IMG/VR virus record: IMGVR_UViG_3300047480_000612
Coordinates: 1 to 24,157 of that record
DNA length: 24,157 nt
DNA from: a virus
Strand: one strand, 5' to 3'
Shown: piece by piece, positions 11,655-20,613 of the stretch
Position numbering within the stretch: the first letter of the stretch is position 1
How the letters are laid out: each line of letters begins with the position of its first letter
Translations under genes and position numbers: made by a program
The notes under the pieces: generated by a model
The model's input: the letters and a program-made list of their open reading frames with translations, nothing else
What the model was told of the DNA's origin: nothing
Databases searched by the model: none

Positions 11655-13550
11655 TTATACTAGGCCAGTGACTTTGCCACCTGCATTACTGATGAAGAAA
11701 TTATTTTTTGACTGATTCAAAATAGTACTGGCAATGTTTCCAGACACTGAATCTGTGGCCAAAGCAAACAACATGTAGTCAGTGCCGATGTTGTTTCTGT
11801 CTACAGCATACTCTGGTAACGAACTTACAAAACTAAAAATTTGACTGTTGTCACCGAATGGGGTAATTGAAATATTTGCTTTGATATAATTAGTATGTTC
11901 GATATGTAGATATTCGCAGGCTGTCATGTAATTGTCATTTATTTTACTAACAATGCTAGTCATGGCAGGATCAGCAACTATTGTGTTCAGCAATGCAAAA
12001 TATTGTGCTATTTTTGCATCTTGTTGAACTTTCCACCAATTTGGGCCGCCGGTGCCTCCAATAGTTGTTGGATTACCATCAGCTGACTGCGTGTATTGAG
12101 GTGATGGAACAGGAGTGTACCTTTCTGCAGCTATTTTTTCTGATTCATTTAAAGCAACTCCGCCACCGTAACGGGTAATGTCAGATAAAATACTTATTAT
12201 TTGTGGCCCATAGTCTGTAGCATAAAGTTCTGCTATGCCTTCATTGACCAGTTCTATATTTTCTGCATAATATCCAGATGCAGTACCTATAACATTTAAC
12301 ATTGATATTGGCGCATTGTTTGCAGCTAAAGGTAAAAAGGTTCTTAAACTGGCAATAAGTTCCGGAGTCAACAAACTGTCATTGGTTTTTAAATCTTCAA
12401 TTGAATCGCTGGTTTCTTCTTGAATCTGTCTAATTAAATTTGAAACTTGAGCGCCCAAGGTAAAATTACTGCCCGGGGCTTTTTGATATAAATCCTTGCC
12501 AACTGCAGCTAAGTCTTTAAAGCCGCTGTCATTGACTAGGCCACTGGCAGATTCTATACTAGTATAACTCAATGGACTTGTAAAAAAATCTGTTGGGATG
12601 GTTGTTTTTAAAACTTGCTGAATTACAGCAAGATCAGTGGGATTAGTGATAGATGATAAAATTGAATTTAATTGTGCAGTGTAATTTGGATTTTCAATTT
12701 GTTGATACACAATACCAGAATTAAACAATTGATCACTTAAATTACCTATTACGCCAAGGCCTCGGTCTATCATGGTTTTTGTTACACCGTTACTAGTTCC
12801 AAAAATATTCAAAGGTATAGTTTCAACCAGCACACCTAAATTTTCAAATGCTTTTGGTAATGCTATACTGGCCTTGTATGCTGACCATCCTTGCGTTACA
12901 AGTTCATTATAACTTTTAAAACCGAAATATTCTAGATTTTTTTGTTCAGCTTCTAACAATCCCTTGGCATAGGCATTACAAGTAATCACATACCCTATTA
13001 GTTGATTAAAAGCATTTATAAAATAAAAATTGTCCCAACTGTTATTTCCTGACAACCTTTGTATTTGTAAATCTACATAATAAACAAAATTGCCTTGCAT
13101 GTCAGTAAACTTTTCTGGCATTACTCCTGTCAATGCTGGCATAGCTGAATTAGCACCAAATGTACAAGTAGTGGGATCTCTCCAATATTGTCTAAAGTAG
13201 CCGTTCATCCAGGGCTGTGCTCGAACAGGTTCGTTAAAAGAAAATAATGGACCTGCATCATAATAAGTTATTGAACTAGGTTGTACCAATTGACCGGTAG
13301 CAACAGAAACATATTTTGATTGGCCGTATGCGTTCAAGCACTCTGCTACCATGTTGCCTAAGGCACTGATTGCCCCGCTGCCTAAAATGTTTATACCGTA
13401 TCTATGATTACTTACATTAGAAGTAATATAACCAACATTACCAGTGTAATAACCGCCCCACCCATCATCAGTGATCAATGAAGCACTGTTAGCACTGATA
13501 ATATTAATATTACCTAAAATACCATTGACATTACCACTGTAAACACTCAT
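11655..13550 (-). CDS. Large virion/baseplate-type structural protein (631 aa)
   Basis: A 631-aa protein with no signal peptide or membrane helix. The first 60 residues are rich in Asn, Gly, Ser and Ile (SGNVNGILGNINIISANSA), typical of beta-rich tail or fibre proteins; the rest is mixed, with long helical stretches and many Tyr. It follows the PAAR gene and a Gly/Ser-rich protein, so a baseplate or tail-tip role is likely from context. No specific family was recognised. The stop is followed by the sleB promoter region. Confidence 0.7.
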   Translation of the reverse strand: MSVYSGNVNGILGNINIISANSASLITDDGWGGYYTGNVGYITSNVSNHRYGINILGSGAISALGNMVAECLNAYGQSKYVSVATGQLVQPSSITYYDAGPLFSFNEPVRAQPWMNGYFRQYWRDPTTCTFGANSAMPALTGVMPEKFTDMQGNFVYYVDLQIQRLSGNNSWDNFYFINAFNQLIGYVITCNAYAKGLLEAEQKNLEYFGFKSYNELVTQGWSAYKASIALPKAFENLGVLVETIPLNIFGTSNGVTKTMIDRGLGVIGNLSDQLFNSGIVYQQIENPNYTAQLNSILSSITNPTDLAVIQQVLKTTIPTDFFTSPLSYTSIESASGLVNDSGFKDLAAVGKDLYQKAPGSNFTLGAQVSNLIRQIQEETSDSIEDLKTNDSLLTPELIASLRTFLPLAANNAPISMLNVIGTASGYYAENIELVNEGIAELYATDYGPQIISILSDITRYGGGVALNESEKIAAERYTPVPSPQYTQSADGNPTTIGGTGGPNWWKVQQDAKIAQYFALLNTIVADPAMTSIVSKINDNYMTACEYLHIEHTNYIKANISITPFGDNSQIFSFVSSLPEYAVDRNNIGTDYMLFALATDSVSGNIASTILNQSKNNFFISNAGGKVTGLV

Positions 13551-13565
13551 TTAAAAGTTTCCTTG

Positions 13566-14165
13566 TTATTCACCGTAGTCAGAACTGCCGGCTGAGTAAC
13601 CGCCGGTGGTGCCGCTGGTGCTTTGATCACTGGCAACAGTTCCTGGGTCAAGACCTGGCATAGCTCCTTCACCCTGTCCATTAATACCTAAACTACCTAG
13701 TGTGCCGGCAGCGCCGTCAACACCAATGCCTGCACCATAATCTCCAATAAAACTACCATTGCCAACAGAACCACTTCGTATAAATGGCCCATAATATATC
13801 CAAGTACCGGCAGCTATTTCTGTTTGTTGACCAATTTTTACCCATTCATATCTATTTTCATCCGGGCCACAATCCTGTGCTCGTCTAAATACATAAACAT
13901 CATTGCCATTGGCAAGATAAAATATACCAGTAATGTTTCTAGAAATATCCGGAACTCGTGGGAAACCAGTTCTAGGATCAAAGTCTAACGGACTTAGAAC
14001 AAAGCTATCACAATAGTTTTTCATGGCCTGCAGAAATCTTGTATTAGGCGCAAATGCCAAAGGATTGCCCAAGGCCATATAATTAGCCAGTGCCAGCTGC
14101 AATGGCAGTAAAGAAGGATCTATTACAGGGCTGTTGTTTTCATAAGTAAACGGAATAGTTGCCAT
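13566..14165 (-). CDS. Structural-type protein with Gly/Ser-rich C-terminus (199 aa)
   Basis: A 199-aa protein. Residues 1-125 form a folded-looking domain with many aromatic residues (YENNSPVIDPSLLPLQ, NGNDVYVFRRAQDCG). From about residue 130 on it becomes a low-complexity Gly/Ser/Ala tail (GAGIGVDGAAG, STSGTTGGYSAGSSDYGE). It lies between the PAAR protein and the 631-aa protein with 3- and 15-base gaps, so it is probably a baseplate or tail accessory protein. The low-complexity tail may bind a partner or trimerise. Confidence 0.68.
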   Translation of the reverse strand: MATIPFTYENNSPVIDPSLLPLQLALANYMALGNPLAFAPNTRFLQAMKNYCDSFVLSPLDFDPRTGFPRVPDISRNITGIFYLANGNDVYVFRRAQDCGPDENRYEWVKIGQQTEIAAGTWIYYGPFIRSGSVGNGSFIGDYGAGIGVDGAAGTLGSLGINGQGEGAMPGLDPGTVASDQSTSGTTGGYSAGSSDYGE

Positions 14166-14168
14166 AAA

Positions 14169-14459
14169 TTAACCAAAAATTACATCACTACTTGATGTTC
14201 GCACCCTGTGGCCGCATAAGCCAGGACTGCCTTTAACAACAGGAGGAAGTCCGTTTACTTTAACTACAAATGCAAGACTTCCTGTCGGTCCACCACAGTG
14301 TGCAGGAGGACAACCTTTTGCACCGCAACAGGGATGCGGGGTATACACACAGCCTAACAGTGCTACTGGTCTACCGTTAACAAAAACATCAGGACTAAAA
14401 GGTGCTGTAAGTACACCTCCTGGTCCTAGTATGTCCCCTACTCTTGCTGCTCCTGGCAT
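14169..14459 (-). CDS. PAAR-domain spike-tip protein
   Basis: A 96-aa protein of PAAR type: starts MPGAARVGD, then a Pro/Gly/Cys-rich body with PHPCCGAKGC and PAHCGG, and a late GLCGHRVRTSSSDV. The His and Cys residues in these blocks are candidate ligands of the metal ion that sharpens the cone. PAAR proteins cap the central spike of contractile tails (T4 gp5.4) and pierce the host outer membrane. The length is right for a single PAAR domain without effector extension. It indicates a contractile tail, hence a myovirus-type particle. Confidence 0.88.
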   Translation of the reverse strand: MPGAARVGDILGPGGVLTAPFSPDVFVNGRPVALLGCVYTPHPCCGAKGCPPAHCGGPTGSLAFVVKVNGLPPVVKGSPGLCGHRVRTSSSDVIFG

Positions 14460-14469
14460 AGCGATCCTG

Positions 14470-14781
14470 TTAAGTAATAATAGATCCTTTGCTGACTGTT
14501 TTAATGCCTGTAGTAGTTTGAATGTAGTGACTTTCCATTTCTGTGATTACAGGGGCATGCAACATTACATGCTCAGCGCGGATCTCTATAGCAGTATTTA
14601 TATCCCCTGTAAACAGGCTCTGTACTAGTCCAATGCCTTGATTGCTGGGCAGTACTGTGCAGGGTCTATCCACCATCCAGTTTGCGCCGTTTATTGATTT
14701 GATTTTTGCTACGATTTCGTCGCCATTTACCATTTTAAATGCAACAATATCGCCTTCTTTGTATGATTTATTCAGTAACAT
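14470..14781 (-). CDS. Small Sm-like beta-barrel protein (103 aa)
   Basis: A 103-aa protein whose start, EGDIVAFKMVNGDEIVAKIKS, has the strand-turn-strand pattern of Sm/LSm-like barrels, followed by MVDRPCTVLP. Similar short proteins occur beside baseplate genes of aquatic T4-like phages, to my recollection. I chose the ATG at 14781, which has AAGGA about 8 bases upstream, over the start at 14802. It overlaps the glutaredoxin gene by 14 bases. RNA binding is possible from the fold but not shown. Confidence 0.65.
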   Translation of the reverse strand: MLLNKSYKEGDIVAFKMVNGDEIVAKIKSINGANWMVDRPCTVLPSNQGIGLVQSLFTGDINTAIEIRAEHVMLHAPVITEMESHYIQTTTGIKTVSKGSIIT

Positions 14782-15022
14782 TTGCTCGTTCCTTGAGTTC
14801 ACTTTCTGTTAGCCTTGCTAGGCCTTGATATCCACCTTGCACAAACAGCGCACCGTCTTTGTAAATTTGAGGCACTGTTCTGTGTCCTTCGTTGACAATG
14901 AATTGTCTTGCTTCGGGATTTTCGTCTACACGAATTTCTTCAAATTGAATGTTTTTTAATTTAAGTAGGTTTTTTGCTTGATCGCAAAAAGGGCAGTTGG
15001 CTTTACTATAAACAGTCAGCAT
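14768..15022 (-). CDS. grx: Glutaredoxin
   Basis: An 84-aa glutaredoxin with the redox motif CPFC at residues 10-13 (SKANCPFCDQAK), the TVPQIY cis-Pro loop at about 49-54 and the GGYQGL glutathione-binding segment near 63-68. It reduces disulfides with glutathione and is the usual electron donor for phage class I ribonucleotide reductase (T4 NrdC plays this role). Its place directly after nrdB supports that partner. It could also bind a cluster, but CPFC is not the CGFS of monothiol cluster carriers. Confidence 0.95.
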   Translation of the reverse strand: MLTVYSKANCPFCDQAKNLLKLKNIQFEEIRVDENPEARQFIVNEGHRTVPQIYKDGALFVQGGYQGLARLTESELKERANVTE

Positions 15023-15066
15023 AGTTTTCCTTTGTTTATTTTAATTAGTCTTTGTTTTGGTGTTAG

Positions 15067-16170
15067 TTAAATTACTGGCAGTTCGTCGTAGTCTAAGTTA
15101 TCACTCATAACGCCAATCACATAATTGGTTGATTCATTTTCTTGCAGTGCAGTTTGTTTTTTACTAGTGTCACTGTGTTTGTTGAACCAAGGAATAGGTG
15201 TGGTCTTGGGCGCAGGCAAATGATATTTAATACCGATATCATGCAGCGCTGATTTGGCCGTGTAGTCAACAAAGTCTTTAAGAATAGCTGATCCTAGTCC
15301 AATAACAGGACCCTTCTTAAACAAGTAGTCTGCCCATGCTTTTTCTTCTCGAATAACATCCATGTACATGGCATAGACTTCGTCTCGACATTCTTCTGCG
15401 GCCGCAGCAAAGCGTGGATCTTCTTTGACTACTTGATTGATTATCCAAGCTGTCCAACCTTTGTGTAGTAGTTCGTCTTGTAGGATCAGACTGATAATGT
15501 TACCATTGCCAATAAAGATTTTGTTCTCAACCATTGCTAGACTAGTGGCAAATGATACCATGAAACGGAATGCTTCTAGTGCATAACTTGCGTGTAGTGC
15601 TAGGTAAATTGCTTTAATGTGTTCTTCTTCGCCTACACTGAACTGTTCAATTTCTTTCTGGCAGTTGAGCTTATGTAAGTTATCGTAGTATTTGCCAACA
15701 CTACTTGCCATATCAACAATCTCTTTAGTGTCATGGATAGTATTAAATACTTCCTTAGGCACATTATAGATGTTACGAATAATATGACTGTAACTGCGGC
15801 TATGAATATTTGTTTCAAAGAATGTCCAGTTATAAACTAATGCTTCTAACTCAGGCAACGATACAACAGGTGTAAAAATCTGACTAGGACCACGGCCTTG
15901 CAGACTATCTAAGGCTGTTTGTCTTAGTAAGTTACTGGTAAAGATATGCTTAACAGCATCGCTGGCTTCTTTAAAGTCGCTGGCATCTTTGGTTAAGCTG
16001 ATTTCCTCAGGGACCCAAAAGAATCCTCTAGCGGTTTGTTCAAAGTCTACTACCTTTTTGTATTTGACTTCTTCAAACCTCTGTATGGTCACAGGACCTG
16101 CAGGATCCAAAAACATTTTACGATGCAAATAATCAGTAGCGGTGGCTAGGTTATATTGTTGTTTTGACAT
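15067..16170 (-). CDS. nrdB: Class I ribonucleotide reductase beta subunit
   Basis: A 367-aa R2 protein. By comparison with E. coli NrdB, metal ligands are Asp88 (ALDSLQGR), Glu119, His123, Glu199 (ALEAFRF), Glu233 and His236 (QDELLH). The radical Tyr is Tyr127 in SRSYSHI. The cofactor starts the radical that NrdA uses to reduce ribonucleotides. One oddity is that Glu119 and His123 read ETNIH, one residue more than the E. coli ETIH, so the usual ExxH is ExxxH. It shares one base with the end of the secreted Cys-rich protein gene. Confidence 0.96.
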   Translation of the reverse strand: MSKQQYNLATATDYLHRKMFLDPAGPVTIQRFEEVKYKKVVDFEQTARGFFWVPEEISLTKDASDFKEASDAVKHIFTSNLLRQTALDSLQGRGPSQIFTPVVSLPELEALVYNWTFFETNIHSRSYSHIIRNIYNVPKEVFNTIHDTKEIVDMASSVGKYYDNLHKLNCQKEIEQFSVGEEEHIKAIYLALHASYALEAFRFMVSFATSLAMVENKIFIGNGNIISLILQDELLHKGWTAWIINQVVKEDPRFAAAAEECRDEVYAMYMDVIREEKAWADYLFKKGPVIGLGSAILKDFVDYTAKSALHDIGIKYHLPAPKTTPIPWFNKHSDTSKKQTALQENESTNYVIGVMSDNLDYDELPVI

Positions 16171-16757
16171 TATTTTCTCACATTTAAAACAGCATCTGCA
16201 AATGGATCAGGTGCTGCAACTGGATGCTGTTTACAAGCAGCAGCATTACCTTGGCCTGCTTCTGTTAAAAATTCAGTGCCTTTGGCAATTTGTGCTATAG
16301 GACAAGCGCAGTCAGCAACGGTAGTTCCATTGATTGGATCTTTTCTATAACGACACATCATACCCCAACAGTTAGCACTGCCCTGTGCTACATCGCCTGG
16401 ACAGGCCTGTACTTTTGCTCTTGTAGCACTTTTGGGTGTTGTTACAAAGTTGCTGGCTTCTTGCGGATAATGAAATCTAGGTGCAAATAAACTCCATACT
16501 TGCGTTGTGGGATCATCTACTGAACACGAACCTTTCATGACACCTGCACTGGTGTCAGCAATGCTTTTACCTTCCAATACCGGGCAAGTACAAACTACTT
16601 CTGGATAAGTTTTACCATCGTTGGTTTTAATTTTTTTACCAGTTAGTTTGCAAGTGCTGGCTGCACACAGTGCGTACTTGCCTGAACAAATTGTTAATTC
16701 GCCAGCCGACACTGATACAGCAAATAACAAAGTTAGTGCTAGTAGAAATTTTTTCAT
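16170..16757 (-). CDS. Secreted cysteine-rich protein with duplicated domain
   Basis: A 195-aa protein with a classic signal peptide (MKKFLLALTLLFAVSVSA, cleavage likely after residue 18). The mature part has 12 Cys in two similar blocks: Cys 24, 31, 36, 56, 58, 78 and Cys 119, 130, 135, 150, 152, 175. Each block ends in a CxCP motif (CTCPV, CACPI) and a distant Cys, so the protein arose by internal duplication and is probably disulfide-bonded in the periplasm. No family was recognised. A periplasmic protein lying between isocitrate lyase and nrdB is unexpected in a phage; it may have come from a host. Function is unknown. Confidence 0.82.
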   Translation of the reverse strand: MKKFLLALTLLFAVSVSAGELTICSGKYALCAASTCKLTGKKIKTNDGKTYPEVVCTCPVLEGKSIADTSAGVMKGSCSVDDPTTQVWSLFAPRFHYPQEASNFVTTPKSATRAKVQACPGDVAQGSANCWGMMCRYRKDPINGTTVADCACPIAQIAKGTEFLTEAGQGNAAACKQHPVAAPDPFADAVLNVRK

Positions 16758-16758
16758 A

Positions 16759-16839
16759 TTAGTGATTTCCTGGTGGTATATGTGGACAATGTTCTTTTTG
16801 TCCGTGTCTTGTATGACAATGTGGGCAGAATGGTTCCAT
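16759..16839 (-). CDS. 26-aa Cys/His putative zinc microprotein
   Basis: A 26-aa frame, MEPFCPHCHTRHGQ then KEHCPHIPPGNH, with three Cys and six His in the pattern CPHCH...H...HCPH, enough to bind one zinc ion. GAGG lies 8 bases before its ATG, it begins 9 bases after the isocitrate lyase stop, and its TAA is one base before the next ATG. It may be a true microprotein or a leader coupling the two genes. Confidence 0.58.
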   Translation of the reverse strand: MEPFCPHCHTRHGQKEHCPHIPPGNH

Positions 16840-16848
16840 AATTAAGCC

Positions 16849-18075
16849 TCAATGAAACTGATCTGATTCTGTGCTTGACTTGTTGGCAACTGTGCTGGTA
16901 GCACCGACTGCTTCACTGATCAAATCAAAATAACTGACACCAACTTCACGCTGATGTCGAACTGTGGTAAAGCCGCGCTCTTGAGCTGCAAATTCACGCT
17001 GTTGCATTTCACTGTAGCCAGCCATACCTCTATCTTTGTATGCTTCTGCCAATTCAAAGGTAGCTAAGTTAACACTGTGGAAACCAGCCAGTGTAATGAA
17101 TTGGAATTTGTAGCCCAGTTCACCTAGTTCACGCTGAAAAGTTTCACACTCATCCGCACTTAAAAACTTACGCCAATTAAAACTAGGACTGCAATTGTAG
17201 GCAAGCATCTGATCAGGATATACAGCGTGTATGGCATCGGCAAACTTTCTAGCCTGTGCAATGCTAGGCGTCGAAGTTTCAAACCAAAGGAGATCACTGT
17301 AAGGGGCAAAAGCAAGACCTCTGCTAATACAAGCATCAATACCATTTTTAAATTTGTAAAAACCTTCTTCAGTACGCTCATTAATGATAAAATCCTTGTC
17401 TAATGGATCATGGTCACTGGTAATTAAAGTTGCAGCCTCTGCATCAGTACGGGCCATAATCACTGTGTCTACTCCTGCTACATCAGCAGCCAATCGTGCG
17501 GCATTTAGTGTGCGAATCATTTGACTTGTTGGTACTAGTACTTTACCGCCCAAGTGACCACATTTCTTTTCACTTGCTAATTGGTCTTCAAAGTGTACAC
17601 CTGCGGCACCTGCTTCAATCATGGCCATCATTAGCTCGTAGGCGTTTAACGCACCACCAAAGCCTGCTTCAGCATCAGCAACAATAGGCAAGAAGTAGTC
17701 TATGGGTAACTTAAATTCAGTTTTATCGTAAATCTCACTCCACTCAATTTGATCAGCACGGCGGAACGCATTGTTTATACCCTTAACAACATTTGGTACA
17801 CTGTTAACTGGATATAGACTTTGATCTGGATATGTTTGTAGTGCTGTGTTGTTTGCAGCAGCTACTTGCCAGCCGCTCAAGTAAATTGCCTTAAGACCTG
17901 CCTTGGCATGTTGTACAGCCATCTGTCCATTGTATGCTCCAAGTGTATTGACATAAGGCTCTTTGGCCAGCAGTTCACGCAGTTTTGCAGCTCCACGCTT
18001 GGCCAGTGTGTGTTCAACTTGAACACTGCCTTGTAATCGGTTAACTGTTTCCACAGTATAGTTTCGTTTTTTCAT
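16849..18075 (-). CDS. aceA: Isocitrate lyase
   Basis: A 408-aa protein clearly related to bacterial isocitrate lyase. The signature [14 protein letters not shown] holds catalytic Cys172, [16 protein letters not shown] (126-141) gives Mg-binding acids, and [11 protein letters not shown] (291-301) closes the site. It splits isocitrate into glyoxylate and succinate, the first step of the glyoxylate shunt. Compared with the 434-aa E. coli enzyme it lacks about the first 25 residues but keeps the C-terminal lid. Active-site residues are intact, so activity is expected. It overlaps the 63-aa gene (ATGA) with GGAG five bases upstream, in the nrdA operon. No malate synthase was seen in the window. 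Confidence 0.95.
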   Translation of the reverse strand: MKKRNYTVETVNRLQGSVQVEHTLAKRGAAKLRELLAKEPYVNTLGAYNGQMAVQHAKAGLKAIYLSGWQVAAANNTALQTYPDQSLYPVNSVPNVVKGINNAFRRADQIEWSEIYDKTEFKLPIDYFLPIVADAEAGFGGALNAYELMMAMIEAGAAGVHFEDQLASEKKCGHLGGKVLVPTSQMIRTLNAARLAADVAGVDTVIMARTDAEAATLITSDHDPLDKDFIINERTEEGFYKFKNGIDACISRGLAFAPYSDLLWFETSTPSIAQARKFADAIHAVYPDQMLAYNCSPSFNWRKFLSADECETFQRELGELGYKFQFITLAGFHSVNLATFELAEAYKDRGMAGYSEMQQREFAAQERGFTTVRHQREVGVSYFDLISEAVGATSTVANKSSTESDQFH

Positions 18076-18263
18076 TTTAACTCCAAATAAATTCGATTGT
18101 CTTGTACTTTAACCTTAGTCACAGACTGTTCTTTACCGTCTTCAGTTACGACATACACAGGCACTTCGCTAGAATATTTGTTTAAATTATCTGTGTGGCT
18201 AAGTTGCATGAAAATGTTTGCCCATGCAGCTTTAAGCTGCTGTTGAATATCGTATGCGTCCAT
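18072..18263 (-). CDS. Hypothetical 63-aa protein
   Basis: A 63-aa protein: an N-terminal helix ([18 protein letters not shown]) followed by a small beta domain ([20 protein letters not shown]). It starts 3 bases after the nrdA stop and ends ATGA into isocitrate lyase. No membrane segment. Not recognised. Confidence 0.72.
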   Translation of the reverse strand: MDAYDIQQQLKAAWANIFMQLSHTDNLNKYSSEVPVYVVTEDGKEQSVTKVKVQDNRIYLELK

Positions 18264-18266
18264 GAT

Positions 18267-20600
18267 TTACAACTTACACGACTCGCATGATTCTTGATCT
18301 TCAAACTCTAACGCACTGATACTGCTGCTGATCTGTGCTTCAGGCTGATTTTCCTGCATGTCAGCTTTGGCGCCTTGCTTGTTGATAAGACTGTAATAAA
18401 ATGTTTTTAGTCCCCACTTGTGTGCTTGCATGAGATTTTTTGCAATCAGTGTAGTAGGCACTTTGCGTCCGGGGAAATGTGCAGGATTGTAAAAAGTATT
18501 GGTTGAAATACTTTGGTCAACATAAGCAGCTAACACAGCGGCTGTTTTCAAATATCCCACACAGTCTTTCTGTTCCCACATCAATTCATATTTGTTCTTT
18601 AGTTTAGCATAGTCAGGTGCTACTTGTGTAAACGATCCTGCTTTGCTTTCTTTAACTGTAATCAAGCTCATAGGCATTTCAATGCCATTGGTGCTGTCAA
18701 TGACTACACTGCTGCTTTCTACAGGAGCAATGGCCATCAGTGTGGCATTACGAACACCCCACTGCCTCATATTAGTTCTCAGTGTTTCCCAATCTAGCTC
18801 CGGTTTAAAGTCTGCTAGTTCGTTGACACCCTCGGCTCTTAGTTCCCAAGGGAAAATGCCCTGGCCATATCTTGTTAGGTCACTGTGACTGCATTTGCCG
18901 CGCTCGCGAGCTAGATCCACAGTGGCTTCTGTTAAGTAGAATGCTTGATGTTCCATCCACGATTTAACATCTTGCAGTGCATCCTTGTCGCCGTATTTGA
19001 ATCCACGGCGTGCATGCCAGTTAGCCAAATTAGTTACACCAATACCTAGTGGTTGAATTTCTTTGTTGCTTAACTCACTTTGTATGGAAAGAAAATCTTG
19101 ATAATCCAATATATTGCAAAGGCTGCGCTGTAAAATGCGACAAGCCCTACGCATATCTTCAGGATTACGGAACGCACCCCAGTTAATCGATCCAAGAGTG
19201 CAGAGGGCAATGCGGCCGTCAGGATCATCAAGACGCTTAAAAGGACGAGTAGGTAAAAGTATCTCACAGCATAGGTTACTTTGATAAATGGTATGATATT
19301 CAGGATTGAAAGGACCTTGGTTCATGACATTGTCGATAAACACAAGATAAATTCTACCTGTGTCAGTGCGCTCTTTGAGTATGCCACCTTTGAACACATC
19401 TTCAGCGTTCATGGTCTTTTTACGAAGTCCCGGAGTCTTTTCATATTTGACATATAGTTCTTCAAACAGTTTTACATTGCTATAAAATGCTTCATACAAG
19501 TCCGGCACTTCATTGGGATCAAAGAAAGTAATGTTTTCTTTGTTCTTAAATCGTCTCCAGAAGAAAGCACTTAATACAACACCGTAGTCCATGTGTCGAA
19601 CTCTAGTTTCTTCGGTACCTTGGTTGTTCTTAAGAACAATGAGGTCATCGAACTGATGATGCCAAATAGGATAAAACACAGTAGCACTTGCGTTACGAAT
19701 GCCGCCCTGACTGCAACTACGAAGGTCGCCGAACCATTTCTTTAGGAATGGGATCATACCTGTGTGCATAATCTCGCCACCGCGAATGGGCGATCCTAAT
19801 GGGCGTAAGCGACCAATTTCTAAACCAATGCCAGCTCGCTTGCTGGCATACTTGGCCATCATTTCACCAGAGGCGAAAATACTATCCAGGTCATCATCGC
19901 TACGAATAAGAACACAGCTTGAAAACTGTTTTGTGGGGGTGCCAAGACCAGCCAATACAGGAGTAGCAAGAGTAAACAAACCATCACTGGCAGCATTGTA
20001 ATATTCCTTTATATAACGCATACGAGCCGTGTTGGGCTCTTCATTGTGAAACACTGTGGCTGCTGCAATCATGTAACGGACCTGCGGAGTTTCATAAATT
20101 TCTTTAGTAGCACGATTGCGTACTAGATATTTTTCTATTAGCTGTTCGATAGCCGCATAACCGTACTGTTCATCTTTTTCATGATCCAGCATTTCATTCA
20201 TTCTGTCCCAGTCTGCTTCTGTGTACCACTCTAGTAATTCAGCAGTATACAGGCCTACTGCAACATTCTTTTTTACAATGTCGTAAAGATGTGGCACTTC
20301 GTAACTGCCATAAACATCTTTACGCAACATGCTGAGTCTTTGCTTGCCAGCCACATATTGATAGTTTACATGACCTACATCAGGATTTGATTCTACATCA
20401 ATGAGGTCAACAATGGCTCTTAGAGTAAGTGCGTCGATTTCTTTTGTGGTAATGCCGTCAAAAAACTGTGGATGTGTTTTGATTTCAATCATACTTTGAC
20501 TGACATCTGCTACACCTTTACATACTTTTTGAATCTGTGCTTGCCACTTTTCTAGATTTAATTGTTCTTTCGTGCCGTTGCGTTTTATAACTTGAATCAT
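18267..20600 (-). CDS. nrdA: Class I ribonucleotide reductase alpha subunit
   Basis: A 777-aa catalytic subunit. Residues 2-95 form an ATP-cone (IQVIKRNGTKEQLNL) for allosteric activity control. Active-site residues are Cys229 (FSSCVLIR), Asn442-Cys444-Glu446 (NLCCE) and Cys467 (ALCTLGS), the radical pair is Tyr735-Tyr736 (FYYS), and the C-terminal shuttle is Cys772 and Cys775 (CESCKL). It makes dNDPs from NDPs with NrdB. The ATG at 20600 is preferred over the TTG at 20609; the TAAGAGA just upstream is a modest ribosome-binding site. All key residues are present. Its partner nrdB lies about 2.1 kb downstream, separated by four unrelated genes. Confidence 0.97.
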   Translation of the reverse strand: MIQVIKRNGTKEQLNLEKWQAQIQKVCKGVADVSQSMIEIKTHPQFFDGITTKEIDALTLRAIVDLIDVESNPDVGHVNYQYVAGKQRLSMLRKDVYGSYEVPHLYDIVKKNVAVGLYTAELLEWYTEADWDRMNEMLDHEKDEQYGYAAIEQLIEKYLVRNRATKEIYETPQVRYMIAAATVFHNEEPNTARMRYIKEYYNAASDGLFTLATPVLAGLGTPTKQFSSCVLIRSDDDLDSIFASGEMMAKYASKRAGIGLEIGRLRPLGSPIRGGEIMHTGMIPFLKKWFGDLRSCSQGGIRNASATVFYPIWHHQFDDLIVLKNNQGTEETRVRHMDYGVVLSAFFWRRFKNKENITFFDPNEVPDLYEAFYSNVKLFEELYVKYEKTPGLRKKTMNAEDVFKGGILKERTDTGRIYLVFIDNVMNQGPFNPEYHTIYQSNLCCEILLPTRPFKRLDDPDGRIALCTLGSINWGAFRNPEDMRRACRILQRSLCNILDYQDFLSIQSELSNKEIQPLGIGVTNLANWHARRGFKYGDKDALQDVKSWMEHQAFYLTEATVDLARERGKCSHSDLTRYGQGIFPWELRAEGVNELADFKPELDWETLRTNMRQWGVRNATLMAIAPVESSSVVIDSTNGIEMPMSLITVKESKAGSFTQVAPDYAKLKNKYELMWEQKDCVGYLKTAAVLAAYVDQSISTNTFYNPAHFPGRKVPTTLIAKNLMQAHKWGLKTFYYSLINKQGAKADMQENQPEAQISSSISALEFEDQESCESCKL

Positions 20601-20613
20601 TGCGCTCAATCTC

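Noticed and set aside
14169-14459. PAAR protein as a type VI secretion effector
   Set aside because: It has no effector extension and is surrounded by phage tail-type genes.
14594-14602. Perfect TATAAATAC late-promoter match inside 14470-14781
   Set aside because: It lies within coding sequence about 135 bases before the PAAR start; chance occurrence in an A/T-rich gene cannot be excluded, so it was not listed.
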